NCBI RefSeq assembly: GCF_024397855.1
Contig: NZ_CP073343.1
Coordinates: 1,302,001 to 1,366,000 of the forward strand
Origin: Marinomonas rhizomae
GTDB taxonomy: Bacteria; Pseudomonadota; Gammaproteobacteria; Pseudomonadales; Marinomonadaceae
Direction: 5' to 3'
Length of the DNA: 64,000 bases
Positions 26,940 to 35,800 of this stretch are shown in pieces (the stretch's first letter is position 1; every line of letters starts with the position of its first letter). A program made the position numbers and the translations under genes. The notes under the pieces are model-generated. The model made no database searches. It was not told where the DNA came from and saw only the letters and a program-made list of their open reading frames with translations.

Positions 26940-27551
26940 ATGTTGCTATATTTTTTGGGGATGTTTGGTATTGCTGCGTTTGCAGTAACAGGGGTTATTT
27001 CATCCGGTAAAAAAGACATGGATCTGTTTAGTGTCGTGTTTCTTGGTATGGTAACGTCTTTAGGCGGCGGTACAATTCGAGATACGGTGTTATCGGTCGA
27101 AACGGTTTATTGGGTAGAAGATACCTCTTATTTATGGGTGGCGTTTTTGTCTTCTGCCTTGGCGTTTTTTACTGTGCGATTTATTGAAGATAGACAAACG
27201 GTTTTCCATTATGCGGACTCATTTGGTTTGGCGCTTTTTACCGTTGTGGCGACAGATAAAGTGTTGAACCTAGGGTTTCCGCCAACCATCGCTATCACCA
27301 TGGGAATTATTACGGGTGTGGCTGGCGGCATTATTCGTGATATTTTGAGTCACCGCCCGCCATTAGTGTTAGGACGAGAGTTTTATGCTACACCAGCTTT
27401 TTTAGGGGCTTTATTGTTGGTGCTACTTGAAAAAAACGTTCCGACACATGATTTTAACTCGATTTACGCTGTGGCTTTAGTCTTTATACTAAGGGTGTTT
27501 GCGATACATAAAGATTTGTATTACCCGAGTTGGCTGTTGTACAAAAAATAG
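26940..27551 (+). CDS. TRIC-family membrane channel (UPF0126)
   Basis: A 203-residue protein with about seven membrane segments and two repeated glycine motifs, SLGGGTIRDTVL near residue 40 and VAGGIIRDIL near residue 125, typical of the bacterial TRIC cation-channel family. It lies between cobC and the cobalamin adenosyltransferase gene with 19 bp to the latter. It may just be co-transcribed, or help move ions or a precursor. No B12 role is known for the family. Confidence 0.85.
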   Translation: MLLYFLGMFGIAAFAVTGVISSGKKDMDLFSVVFLGMVTSLGGGTIRDTVLSVETVYWVEDTSYLWVAFLSSALAFFTVRFIEDRQTVFHYADSFGLALFTVVATDKVLNLGFPPTIAITMGIITGVAGGIIRDILSHRPPLVLGREFYATPAFLGALLLVLLEKNVPTHDFNSIYAVALVFILRVFAIHKDLYYPSWLLYKK

Positions 27552-27569
27552 TTTTAAAAGAGATACATT

Positions 27570-28208
27570 ATGAAAGACCTTTCCCCAGCACAAGAAAGTA
27601 ATGAGCAAAAAGCAGAACAAGCGCAAAAGAATGAAGCGCGTTTGTTGAAAAAGAAGGCGGTTGTGGATCAGCGCATTGCTGCTGCGACGGAAGAGCGTGG
27701 CGTAACTATTTTGTTAACAGGTAATGGCAAAGGTAAAAGCTCTAGCGCCTTTGGTACTATGGCACGTGCTTTAGGGCATGGGCAGAAAAGTGCAGTGATT
27801 CAGTTTATAAAAGGACGTAAGGCGACGGGCGAGCAATTGTTCTTTGGTTCTCATCCATTGGTTGATTTTCATGTGATGGGACATGGTTTTACGTGGGAAA
27901 CACGCAATCCAGAACTAGAGAAAGAAGCCGCAGAGCAGGCTTGGGCTTTGGCAAAGGGTGTATTGTCTGATTCGAGTGTGCATTTTGTTTTGTTGGACGA
28001 AATTACTTATATGTACAAATATGGTTATTTAAATGAAGACGATTTGATCGCTGCGTTGGCTGCTCGTCCTGCTCACCAAAATGTGATGATGACAGGTCGA
28101 ACTGCACCACGAGTTTTGTTAGATAGCGTTGATACACATAGTAAAATTGGCAATGAGCGCCATGCTTTTGCGAATGGTGTTAAAGCCCAAGTGGGCATTG
28201 AATGGTAG
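27570..28208 (+). CDS. cobO: Cob(I)alamin/cobyrinate adenosyltransferase, CobA/BtuR type
   Basis: A 212-residue ATP-binding enzyme that adds the 5'-deoxyadenosyl group to the corrinoid cobalt. The modified P-loop GNGKGKSSS is at residues 51-59. IQFIKGR and FVLLDEITYMYKYGYL follow, then VMMTGR. The charged N-terminal helix (residues 8-40) is usual. It ends the B12 gene run and is followed by a strong terminator. The name btuR would be equally proper. Confidence 0.93.
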   Translation: MKDLSPAQESNEQKAEQAQKNEARLLKKKAVVDQRIAAATEERGVTILLTGNGKGKSSSAFGTMARALGHGQKSAVIQFIKGRKATGEQLFFGSHPLVDFHVMGHGFTWETRNPELEKEAAEQAWALAKGVLSDSSVHFVLLDEITYMYKYGYLNEDDLIAALAARPAHQNVMMTGRTAPRVLLDSVDTHSKIGNERHAFANGVKAQVGIEW

Positions 28209-28232
28209 CTCGCCTTGCGAGCTTCTTTTTTC
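28207..28232 (+). terminator. Terminator of the cob gene run
   Basis: AGCTCGC-CTT-GCGAGCT followed by TCTTTTTTCTTT, beginning at the cobO stop codon. It is a good rho-independent terminator. Confidence 0.85.
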
Positions 28233-28287
28233 TTTCTGTTCCCTTCAAAACTGTATTTTGCCCTTCAGGTATGAACTCTAAGAATTA

Positions 28288-28353
28288 AATGAGATTAATT
28301 CTCAATATGACTGGATTTATTTTAATTCTTTTACGATAATGATTCTCATTAAA
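28288..28353 (+). promoter_or_regulatory. Fur operator(s) upstream of the small-gene cluster
   Basis: GATAATGATTCTCATTAAA at 28335-28353 matches the 19-bp Fur consensus at about 15 positions. A second dyad, AATGAGATTAATTCTCAAT, lies at 28289-28307. The pair sits 36-100 bp before the ATG at 28389, so iron-replete cells should repress the following genes. Confidence 0.85.
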
Positions 28354-28388
28354 TTTATTATGTGTCATAACAAATCGTGGAGAAGACA

Positions 28389-28832
28389 ATGCAGGACTGG
28401 GAGCGTTTAACTAGACAGGCAAACCGAGCTTATTCAAATCATGCTTTTACAGATGCTGTTGATTTGAACCGACAGGCATTAATGGAGGCAGAGCGTTCAT
28501 TCGATGAAGATTTCTATCTGGATGCCGAATCAGCCGTTGCGGCCGCGGCGGTAAGCTTTTTGAATATTGCTGAATCTTATACCGCCTTAGGTGACTTTAT
28601 TTCCGCTAATACTCAATTTGAGTGTGCGGTCAATTTTCTCCAAACCATTCTTAATAGAGCTGATATGGATGAAGATCAGCGTTCGCTTATCACACGAACC
28701 GCGACACATATTCGTTTTGAGTGGGAATTGTTCGCGCAGAGTTACAGCAAGGAAGTATCTGCGCAAAGTCGAGCTTTGATGCACTCACTGTCTAACGCCG
28801 TGTCCATGCCAGTAAACATGGTTCGGCATTAA
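28389..28832 (+). CDS. Small TPR-like protein of the Fur-controlled cluster
   Basis: A 147-residue, soluble, acidic helical protein. Helix pairs (AFTDAVDLNRQALMEAERSF near residues 19-38 and AAAVSFLNIAESYTALGDFISAN near 50-72) look like TPR units. The ATG at 28389 follows GGAG by 6 nt; a GTG at 28377 is less likely. It is the first gene after a strong Fur box and is followed within 30 bp by a small membrane protein. I cannot name the family with confidence. It is reminiscent of small DUF2753-type proteins. Function unknown. Confidence 0.65.
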   Translation: MQDWERLTRQANRAYSNHAFTDAVDLNRQALMEAERSFDEDFYLDAESAVAAAAVSFLNIAESYTALGDFISANTQFECAVNFLQTILNRADMDEDQRSLITRTATHIRFEWELFAQSYSKEVSAQSRALMHSLSNAVSMPVNMVRH

Positions 28833-28861
28833 TCTCCGTTTATGAAGGAGGGGGTAATGAT

Positions 28862-29083
28862 ATGAAACTGGCTATTGCAGCTATGCTATCTGGCGTTTTG
28901 CTTCTTATTAGCCAAATTTTTCAGGCGTATTCTGGACAGAATCATACCTACTGGGCGAGTGACTTAATCCACGTTTTAGCCGTGTTGGCGGTGAGCGGTA
29001 TTGTTGTCGGTGGATTTGTTTACAAGCGGTTACTACGTCGTCGTAAACAACTGGAGCGAGAGAGGGTCAGCCATGATGCATAA
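28862..29083 (+). CDS. Small two-helix membrane protein of the Fur-controlled cluster
   Basis: A 73-residue protein with two membrane segments (about 4-22 and 36-54) and a strongly basic tail (KRLLRRRKQLERER) expected to stay in the cytoplasm. AAGGAGGG lies 8-10 nt before the ATG. Its end overlaps the start of the next small gene. No family recognised. Confidence 0.65.
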   Translation: MKLAIAAMLSGVLLLISQIFQAYSGQNHTYWASDLIHVLAVLAVSGIVVGGFVYKRLLRRRKQLERERVSHDA

Positions 29084-29210
29084 TTTTATGACAATATTAG
29101 ATAAGGTGATCGGTTTTAAAACGGCACAAGCTTTATGTGTTGTTACTTCTAAAGAACCTGATAAGCCAGTAAAAACGCTAAAGCGTCCATTGGGTAATCG
29201 TTATTGGTAA
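29073..29210 (+). CDS. 45-residue small protein of the Fur-controlled cluster
   Basis: Starts at ATG-ATG (29073/29076) within the last codons of the previous gene, with GAGAGGG 6-7 nt upstream, a good ribosome site. The product is MMHNFMTILDKVIGFKTAQ then ALCVVTSKEPDKPVKTLK and a short RPLGNRYW tail. It has an amphipathic N-terminal half and a basic, Pro-containing C-terminal half. Being directly before an S26-type protease gene, it could be that protease's substrate or partner; this is inference. Confidence 0.55.
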   Translation: MMHNFMTILDKVIGFKTAQALCVVTSKEPDKPVKTLKRPLGNRYW

Positions 29211-29231
29211 TAGTTAAATAAAGGAGTGATT

Positions 29232-29516
29232 ATGCTTCATTTAATTAAGGTAAAGGGCGAGAGTATGGCCCCAAGCTTACATGACGGCGATTTTGTTTTT
29301 ACCAGTCGTTGGCATAAGAAGCTTAAAGTTGGCCATCTTATTGTTGTTGATCATGCGTTATACGGTCTTATCATCAAAAAAGTATTGCATATCGCTCCAG
29401 ATGGTCAGTTGTGGCTAGGTGGGGAAAGTAATAAAGCCCTTCAATCCGAAAGAATTGGTTGGGTGTCACCAAGACGTGTTGTGGGCAAGGTTATGCATCG
29501 GATTTGCGCCGCTTAA
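29232..29516 (+). CDS. S24/S26-type mini-protease, like Ni-SOD maturation peptidase (SodX)
   Basis: A 94-residue protein. VKGESMAPSLHDGDFVF near the N-terminus carries the nucleophile Ser of the S26 signal-peptidase/LexA clan (S11), and LIIKKVLHI near residue 48 supplies the general-base Lys. The size matches the nickel-superoxide-dismutase maturation protease family, and there is no membrane anchor. AAGGAG lies 5 nt before the ATG at 29232. No Ni-SOD gene (mature N-terminus HCDLPCGVY) occurs in the window, so the true substrate is open. It is the last gene of the Fur-controlled set. Confidence 0.75.
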   Translation: MLHLIKVKGESMAPSLHDGDFVFTSRWHKKLKVGHLIVVDHALYGLIIKKVLHIAPDGQLWLGGESNKALQSERIGWVSPRRVVGKVMHRICAA

Positions 29517-29651
29517 CGGGTGTACATAAAACTAGACACTTTATCAAATAAACCAAAAATTGCTTTCGGTCCTGATGTTGGTATTAGGCTGAATTTTCTC
29601 TAAAATCTTCTTCCATTACTACCTACAATTGATTTAGCTAAAGAGAAATTC

Positions 29652-30272
29652 ATGTCGACTGCAGAAATACCACAAGTGAAAAAACATACCCGCCTTGAAG
29701 ATATTCAAGCTGTCATTCTTGGTACCATGATCATCGCATTGGGTGTGAATCTTTATACTCATGCTGGTCTGTTAACCGGAGGCTCTGCTGGATTGGCTTT
29801 TCTAATGAAGTATGCGACGCCTTTGACTTTTGGTCAGGCATTTTTCTTAATCAACCTGCCATTTTACGCTTTAGCGATTATGCACTTTGGTTGGGAATTC
29901 ACTATTAAGACTTTTCTTTCTGTATTTTGCTTGTCTGTTTTTGCTGATGTGACTCCGATGTTAGTCAACTTCAATGAAGTTAATCCGCTGTACGCCAGTA
30001 TAGCTGGTGGTTTTTTGATGGGCGTGGGATTTTTAATGCTATTTCGACATAACGCGAGCCTGGGCGGGCTAAATATTTTGGCACGCTATTTGGCTGAAAA
30101 ATACGGTATTTCCATGGGGAAATTCCAGATGGCAGTTGATTGCATGATTGTACTACTGTCAGTATTTGTTGTTGATTACACGCTAATTCTTATCTCGGTT
30201 GTTGGTGCGGTTGCATTAAATATGATCATCGCCGTCAACCATAAGCCAGGCCGCTATATGGGTAATGTTTAA
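29652..30272 (+). CDS. YitT-family membrane protein
   Basis: A 206-residue protein with five or six membrane segments. Key patterns are ILGTMIIALGVNLYTHAGLLTGGSAGLAFL near residues 22-51, INLPFYALA near 76, and FRHNASLGGLNILARYL near 131. These match the YitT/DUF161 family, whose role is not settled. The gene stands alone with its own terminator. Confidence 0.85.
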   Translation: MSTAEIPQVKKHTRLEDIQAVILGTMIIALGVNLYTHAGLLTGGSAGLAFLMKYATPLTFGQAFFLINLPFYALAIMHFGWEFTIKTFLSVFCLSVFADVTPMLVNFNEVNPLYASIAGGFLMGVGFLMLFRHNASLGGLNILARYLAEKYGISMGKFQMAVDCMIVLLSVFVVDYTLILISVVGAVALNMIIAVNHKPGRYMGNV

Positions 30273-30293
30273 ATTACACAGAAGATGTTTGGG

Positions 30294-30318
30294 AAAGGCG
30301 GCTTCGGTCGCCTTTTTT
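30294..30318 (+). terminator. Terminator after the YitT-family gene
   Basis: AAAGGCGGC-TTCG-GTCGCCTTTTTT, a UUCG-capped stem with a six-T tail, 22 bp after the stop. Confidence 0.9.
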
Positions 30319-30409
30319 ATGGCTTCCATTCGCTTAAACCGTGTTGGCGTTTCCTAACCGAGTCCGGCTCAGGTATTATTACGACAATCAAAAGACTGAG
30401 GAAAAGAGT

Positions 30410-30940
30410 TTGGAATTACTTAAAGTAGACAACCTTAATCCCTACTTAGATGATCTTGTTGAGTTATTATGTGATGCTGTTGATTCAGGTGCGCCTATTG
30501 GTTTTTTACCGCCAATGAGTGAGTCTGAAGCGAAAGCTTATTGGTTGTTTATTAATGATGATTTGCAGGCTAATGCCCGCCAAGTTTTATTAGTCCGTGA
30601 AGACGATAAAGTCGTTGGTAGTGTGCAAATTGCCATGTCACCAAAAGCCAATGCATTGCATCGTTGTGATGTGGAAAAACTCATGGTGCATACGCAAGCG
30701 AGAGAGCATGGCTTGGGTGGTAAGCTGATGCAAGGTGTTGAACGCGTGGCGGCATCCATGCAGCGACAGCTGCTCATACTTGAAGTCAGAAGCGATGATA
30801 TTGCTCACGACATGTATGTTAATATGGGCTATATTCCGTTTGGTGAGGTGCCTGGTTACACTCGTAGCGCAAACGGTATGCTGCATAACGCGACGTTCTT
30901 CTACAAAGAAATTGAAACCACCCATGAAGTATTCTCTTAA
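30410..30940 (+). CDS. GNAT-family N-acetyltransferase
   Basis: A 177-residue acetyltransferase. VLLVREDDKVVGSVQIAM forms beta strands 3-4, and KLMVHTQAREHGLGGKLMQGVE carries the acetyl-CoA binding motif (R/Q-x-x-G-x-G/A). I chose the TTG at 30410 because GAGG lies 8 nt upstream. The frame extends to a GTG at 30341 that lies just past the previous terminator. The acceptor substrate is unknown. It ends 30 bp before rsuA. Confidence 0.82.
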   Translation: MELLKVDNLNPYLDDLVELLCDAVDSGAPIGFLPPMSESEAKAYWLFINDDLQANARQVLLVREDDKVVGSVQIAMSPKANALHRCDVEKLMVHTQAREHGLGGKLMQGVERVAASMQRQLLILEVRSDDIAHDMYVNMGYIPFGEVPGYTRSANGMLHNATFFYKEIETTHEVFS

Positions 30941-30970
30941 ATTTAATTTACAAAGCCATAGGCGATCCCC

Positions 30971-31660
30971 TTGAGACTTGATTTTTATTTATCCCACGTG
31001 ACCGAGTTGGCACGTAAAGCTGCAAAAATTGCAGCATCAAAAGGCCGTGTTACTGTAAACGGTGAAGTAGTTAAAAAAGCCAATTACACCGTACAAGAAG
31101 GGGATCAGATTTGTCTAGATGATACCCTTTTGGCATGGCCATCTGAGGGGTACTATTTACTACACAAACCAGCAGGTTATGTGTGTGCGACCCAAGATCC
31201 AGATCATCCAACGGTATTGGATCTTTTGCCTTCTCATTTAGGGCAAGAGTTGAAAATTGTTGGTCGTCTAGACAAAGATACAACCGGTTTGCTGTTGCTA
31301 ACGACTGATGGCCAATGGTTACACCGAATTACTTCACCACGTAATGCTTGTAACAAACGCTATCGTATGATGCTAGCAGATCCAATCAGCGATGAAGATT
31401 TGAAGCTGTTGGAAGCCGGCGTGATGTTGCATGGCGAATCACAGCCAACATTACCAGCCGTTGCTGAGCGTATTAGCGATTGTGATATTTACCTGACGAT
31501 TCAAGAAGGTAAATACCATCAGGTAAAACGCATGCTGGCAGCCGTAGGCAACAAAGTGGAAGAACTTCATCGCGATCAAATTGGTCCTTTGTCACTGGAT
31601 GCGGACATATCGGCCGGTGAGTTTCGTGAATTAACCGCAGACGAAGTGCTTTACTTTTAA
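30971..31660 (+). CDS. rsuA: 16S rRNA pseudouridine(516) synthase
   Basis: A 229-residue protein with an N-terminal S4 RNA-binding domain (residues 1-45, RKAAKIAASKGRVTVNG) and the catalytic motif VGRLDKDTTGLLLLTTDG near residue 97 (catalytic Asp in RLD). KYHQVKRMLAAVGNKV near 178 completes the RsuA/RluB/E/F group. The start is a TTG at 30971 after AGG. The RsuA specificity is judged from length and motif form; another family member is possible. Confidence 0.9.
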   Translation: MRLDFYLSHVTELARKAAKIAASKGRVTVNGEVVKKANYTVQEGDQICLDDTLLAWPSEGYYLLHKPAGYVCATQDPDHPTVLDLLPSHLGQELKIVGRLDKDTTGLLLLTTDGQWLHRITSPRNACNKRYRMMLADPISDEDLKLLEAGVMLHGESQPTLPAVAERISDCDIYLTIQEGKYHQVKRMLAAVGNKVEELHRDQIGPLSLDADISAGEFRELTADEVLYF

Positions 31661-31684
31661 ACAGAGTTTTAAGAGAGATTGAAA

Positions 31685-32053
31685 ATGAAAGAATTATCGA
31701 TGGAAGAACGCGTTCAACTGTTAGTTGCGCCTGACAACGAACGTTTAGCGTATTTTGTTGAGCAAGCAAAGGCCACAGAGCAAGTGTGGAGCTTAAGTAA
31801 CGAAGAAGGTTTTGTCATGGTCGAAACGGACGATGGCGATTGCGTGATGGTTTGGCCAGATGCAGAATTTGCTAGCCAGTGGGCGATTGAAGATTGGGAC
31901 GACTGCGAGCCAGTGTCAGTGTCTCTTGATACCTTTAAAAACGAATGGCTACCAAGTCTGATAGCTGACAATATTACGGTTGCTGTTTTCCCGAATATTG
32001 AAGACGAAGGTAAGTTGTCGACAGCACAAGAGTTAACGGATTTACTGGCTTAA
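31685..32053 (+). CDS. DUF2750-family protein
   Basis: A 122-residue acidic protein. The features RLAYFVEQAKATEQVWSL, EGFVMVETDDGDCVMVWPDAEFASQWA and the later EWLPSLIADNITVAVFPN match DUF2750, a small cytoplasmic family of unknown function. The ATG at 31685 is preferred over an in-frame TTG at 31679. It follows rsuA by 24 bp and is probably co-transcribed. Confidence 0.82.
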   Translation: MKELSMEERVQLLVAPDNERLAYFVEQAKATEQVWSLSNEEGFVMVETDDGDCVMVWPDAEFASQWAIEDWDDCEPVSVSLDTFKNEWLPSLIADNITVAVFPNIEDEGKLSTAQELTDLLA

Positions 32054-32196
32054 AAGAAAAATAATCCCACCCTAACCTTAAAAGACACAAGGGGCGGGAA
32101 TAAAACTAGCTTGCTGCTCCTTCTGCCAAGGGACGTTGGGAGGGGGGCTTGCTTCAGTACTGTTCGCAAAAATACAAATAAGGACTCAACTCCCCC

Positions 32197-32826
32197 ATGA
32201 GCAAACGTCAAAATCACCGCGAAGAAGTCTTTGTTAAAATTTTAGAAGCCGCCGAAATTGAATTCGGTTTAAAAGGCTATAATGGCGCTAGCCTTCAGCA
32301 TATTGCTGAGCGAGCTGGCTTGCCTAAACCAAATATTATTTATTATTTTCAATCCAAAGCGAACTTGTACAAACTGGTGCTTGATCAAACGTTAATGGGC
32401 TGGAATGACTTGTTTGACAAAGCGACTAGTGACGATGATCCCGCTGTTGTGTTGGATAGTTTTATTCGTTTCAAACTTAAGCAAAGCTTTGAGAAAGGCG
32501 TAGCGTCACGATTATTCGCCATGGAAGTGATCGGCGGAGCGCTGCACATTGGTGATTATCTAAAAGAAGAGTTGCAGCCATGGTTTAAATCTCGTGTTGC
32601 CTTGCTGCAATCCTGGATGGATGCTGGGAAAATGCGTCAATGTGACCCTTCTAGTGTCATCTACATGATTTGGGCAACTACTCAGCACTACGCGGATTTT
32701 GAAGCGCAAGTGCTGGCTTTAAGCGGTATTGAATCTTTGAAAGAAGAGGACTTACAGCGCATCGGTGATACGGTGAGTGGTATTATTCTCGCAGGTTGTG
32801 GTTTAAGTCTGCCTACAACGAATTAA
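32197..32826 (+). CDS. TetR-family regulator, RutR-like
   Basis: A 209-residue repressor. The N-terminal helix-turn-helix is typical (FGLKGYNGASLQHIAERAGL then YYFQSKANLYKLVL, residues 24-66). The C-terminal half (FAMEVIGGALHIGDYL, MIWATTQHYADFEAQV) resembles the RutR/YcdC ligand-binding domain, whose E. coli member senses uracil. No rut genes are near, so target and effector are unknown. It is convergent with the large sensor kinase gene (13 bp between stops). Confidence 0.85.
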   Translation: MSKRQNHREEVFVKILEAAEIEFGLKGYNGASLQHIAERAGLPKPNIIYYFQSKANLYKLVLDQTLMGWNDLFDKATSDDDPAVVLDSFIRFKLKQSFEKGVASRLFAMEVIGGALHIGDYLKEELQPWFKSRVALLQSWMDAGKMRQCDPSSVIYMIWATTQHYADFEAQVLALSGIESLKEEDLQRIGDTVSGIILAGCGLSLPTTN

Positions 32827-32839
32827 TCTCTAATCTCTG

Positions 32840-35800
32840 TTACTTCGCATCTTCTCTTAATTGATGAATGTGTTGAACCAAAGCCCGTAATTTTGCGGGC
32901 TTTGCTGGTTTTGCCATGTAGGTAATGTTTTGCTGTTTGCATTGCTCAACCAATTTAGGGTCGCGTAGGGCGGTGATCAAGACGGCAGGAATCGTTTTTC
33001 CTGCACGAGCTCGCAGCGTTTTAATTAAAGATAAGCCATCTTGATTATCATCAAGGTGATAATCCACTAAGAGTAACTCCGCTTCTCCTTCTGCATCTAA
33101 GGCGTCATTAAATCGGTTGAAGGTTCGACAGTCACATTGCCAATGAGTTAATAGTGTATTCATGGCAGTGAGATTATTCTTTTCATCGTCAATACACCAA
33201 ACATAGCAATGCGCGCGTTTTTCTTGCAGTGTTGTCGTGGCTTGAGAGGGCGGTAAATCAATGACGTGATTACTTTGAGCCAAAGGAATACCAATGCTAA
33301 AGCAGCTGCCTTTACCGGGAGTTGAGTGTATTTCTGTGCCTAAACCTAGCTGTTTTTGCATACGACGAACCAATCCTAGCCCCAGTCCCATGCCTGGCTC
33401 TTGGTTATTTTCCCAGCGATAGAAGTCATTAAATATTTTCTTTTGTTCAGTGGCAGGTATGCCAACACCAGTATCCCAAACTTGTAAATACACCACACCA
33501 GAACGTGGTCTAACACTGAGCAATACTCGCCCTTTTTGTGTGTACTTCACTGCATTAGAGACAAAGTTTTGAATGATTCGGCGTAAGTAGATAGGGTCCG
33601 TGTGGACTCTAAAAGGCCGTAAGTGTGTGGTTAAACGAATGTTTTTACTGTCTGCGATAACGCCAAATTCTGCCACTATCGGAGCGAGAATATCTTGCAG
33701 GTTACAGTCCACCAATTTGGGCTGAATGGCACCTTGGTCGAGGCGAGCAATTTCAAGTAAGGTGGAGATTAGCGCTTCGGTCGATTCCAGCGAGTCGGAT
33801 AATTGTTCAATGACTTGGTTGGTGTTGTCTGGCAGCTCTGTGGATTGCAATATCCCCATATACAGCTTAGCGGCGTTCAGTGGCTGCAAAATATCGTGGC
33901 TGGCTAGGGCAAGGAACTCTGTCTTAGAGGCGTTCGCTTGCTCGGCTTCGGCTTTGGCACTGATCAGGGCTTTTTCAGCCAGATTACGACGCTCTATCTC
34001 TTGCATCAGTTCATGGTTAACGCCTTGTACTTCAACGGTACGAGCTTCGACACGTTTTTCTAAGTCTATGTTGGCTTCTTTTAAGGCCTGCTGGCTTTCT
34101 ATGTGTTCGGTGACGTCAGTGAAGCTGGTGACAAAGCCGCCATCAGGCAGCGGGTTGCCGACCATTTCGATGACTCGTCCACTGGCTCGACGACGTAAGA
34201 ATCTGTGCGTGCTGCCTTTTTTAAGGTGCTCTAAACGTTTATTAACCAGTTCTTCTATGTCACCTACGCCACATTCACCGCGCTCAGCGTTAAAGCGGAT
34301 GAGCTCTTCCACTGGCAGTCCAACAGTCAACATTCCTTCTGGATAAGGGTAAAGTGCAAGGTAGGTTTTGTTCCACGCAACGATTCGAAGGTCTTTATCG
34401 ACTACGCTGATGCCTTGATCTAAATTATCCATAGAAACGAACAATAAATTTTGGCTGAATTGGATAGCTTGGGTGGTTTCATCTAAATAGGTCACCATTT
34501 CCTCTACCTTGATTTGTTTATCAACCAAGATGGAATTGATGATAGTACGTGCTGAAGAGCCGCCTAGTACGCCACCTAGAATTCGTTCGCAGTAATCGAC
34601 AAACAGACGATTTGGTGACGCGTTCGGTGGAATGGTTTGACTGTAATCCTGTTCAAAACTCGATAGGACTTGCTGGCTCTTTTGCTTGCCTAAAAAGGTT
34701 TCCAGTAAGACAAAAAAATCACTGTTCGTGGCTTTGCTTTTGGGTTTGAAAAAGCCTTTTTCTAGCTCTGTTGTCGGGCTGACAAACGCGGTGGCTTGAA
34801 TTCTGTCAATTAAACGTTCTGTCGATAATAAAGACCCCGCTACATAACCAAAAATGTTGGCCAATAAACTGATGAACGCGCCATAGCTAATCAGTTCTGA
34901 ACGAGATTGAGCATTTTCTAAGTTCCAATCCACATTGCCTGTGAGTGGTAGCATCATCAATAATACCCAGCACAAGAAGCCAAAGGTTAAGCCGGTATAG
35001 ACTCCATGAGCATGGGCACGTTTCCAATACAGACCGCCAAGCACCGCGGGCATAAGCTGTAGCACCAGAGAGAAAGCCAATATTCCTGTGTTTGCTAATG
35101 ATTCAGCATTAGCCATTTTTTGATAATACAAAAACGATAGCAGCAATATTCCTAGCATAGCAAAGCGACGAATCATTAATATTCGACGTCGATACAAGGG
35201 CAGGGCTTGCTGTTGGGCACTGGCACGCGCCAACATCAGCGGTAAGATGACATCATTGCTGATCATAATGCTCAGGGCGAAGGTGGCGATAATAATCATG
35301 GCGGTAGTTGCTGACATTCCGCCTAGGAAAATTAGCATTTGCAGTGGAAGGTTGTCAGATACCAAGGCGAACTGAATGACATAGGTATCGGGATTGATGT
35401 CTGCCGAGAAAAGGCTCTGACCTGCGATGGCTATTGGTGGAATAATGACGGCAAAGATCAGTAAGTATAAAGGGAATAACCACCGCGCCATATTAGATTG
35501 TCGATTGTCTTGATGGTCAACCACGGTGACATGGAACTGGCGGGGTAAGCAAATCACCGCTGCCGCTGACATGAAGGTTTGCATGATAAATGTGAAGGAT
35601 AAAAACTGTTCAGGATTCCATACCGTAAAATCGACATTCTCGCTGAGCTTGCTTATATCAAACTCATGAGTCATGAGAACCGCAACGATACCAACAGCCA
35701 CAATAGCGATCAGTTTAAACAAGGATTCCGCTCCGATGGCCAGCATCATACCGGAACGGTATTCAGTGACTTCGACTTTTCGGGTACCGAATAACATGGC

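Noticed and set aside
29232..29516. Assigning this gene firmly as sodX
   Set aside because: The motifs and size fit, but no Ni-SOD gene is present nearby, so the specific symbol is not justified.
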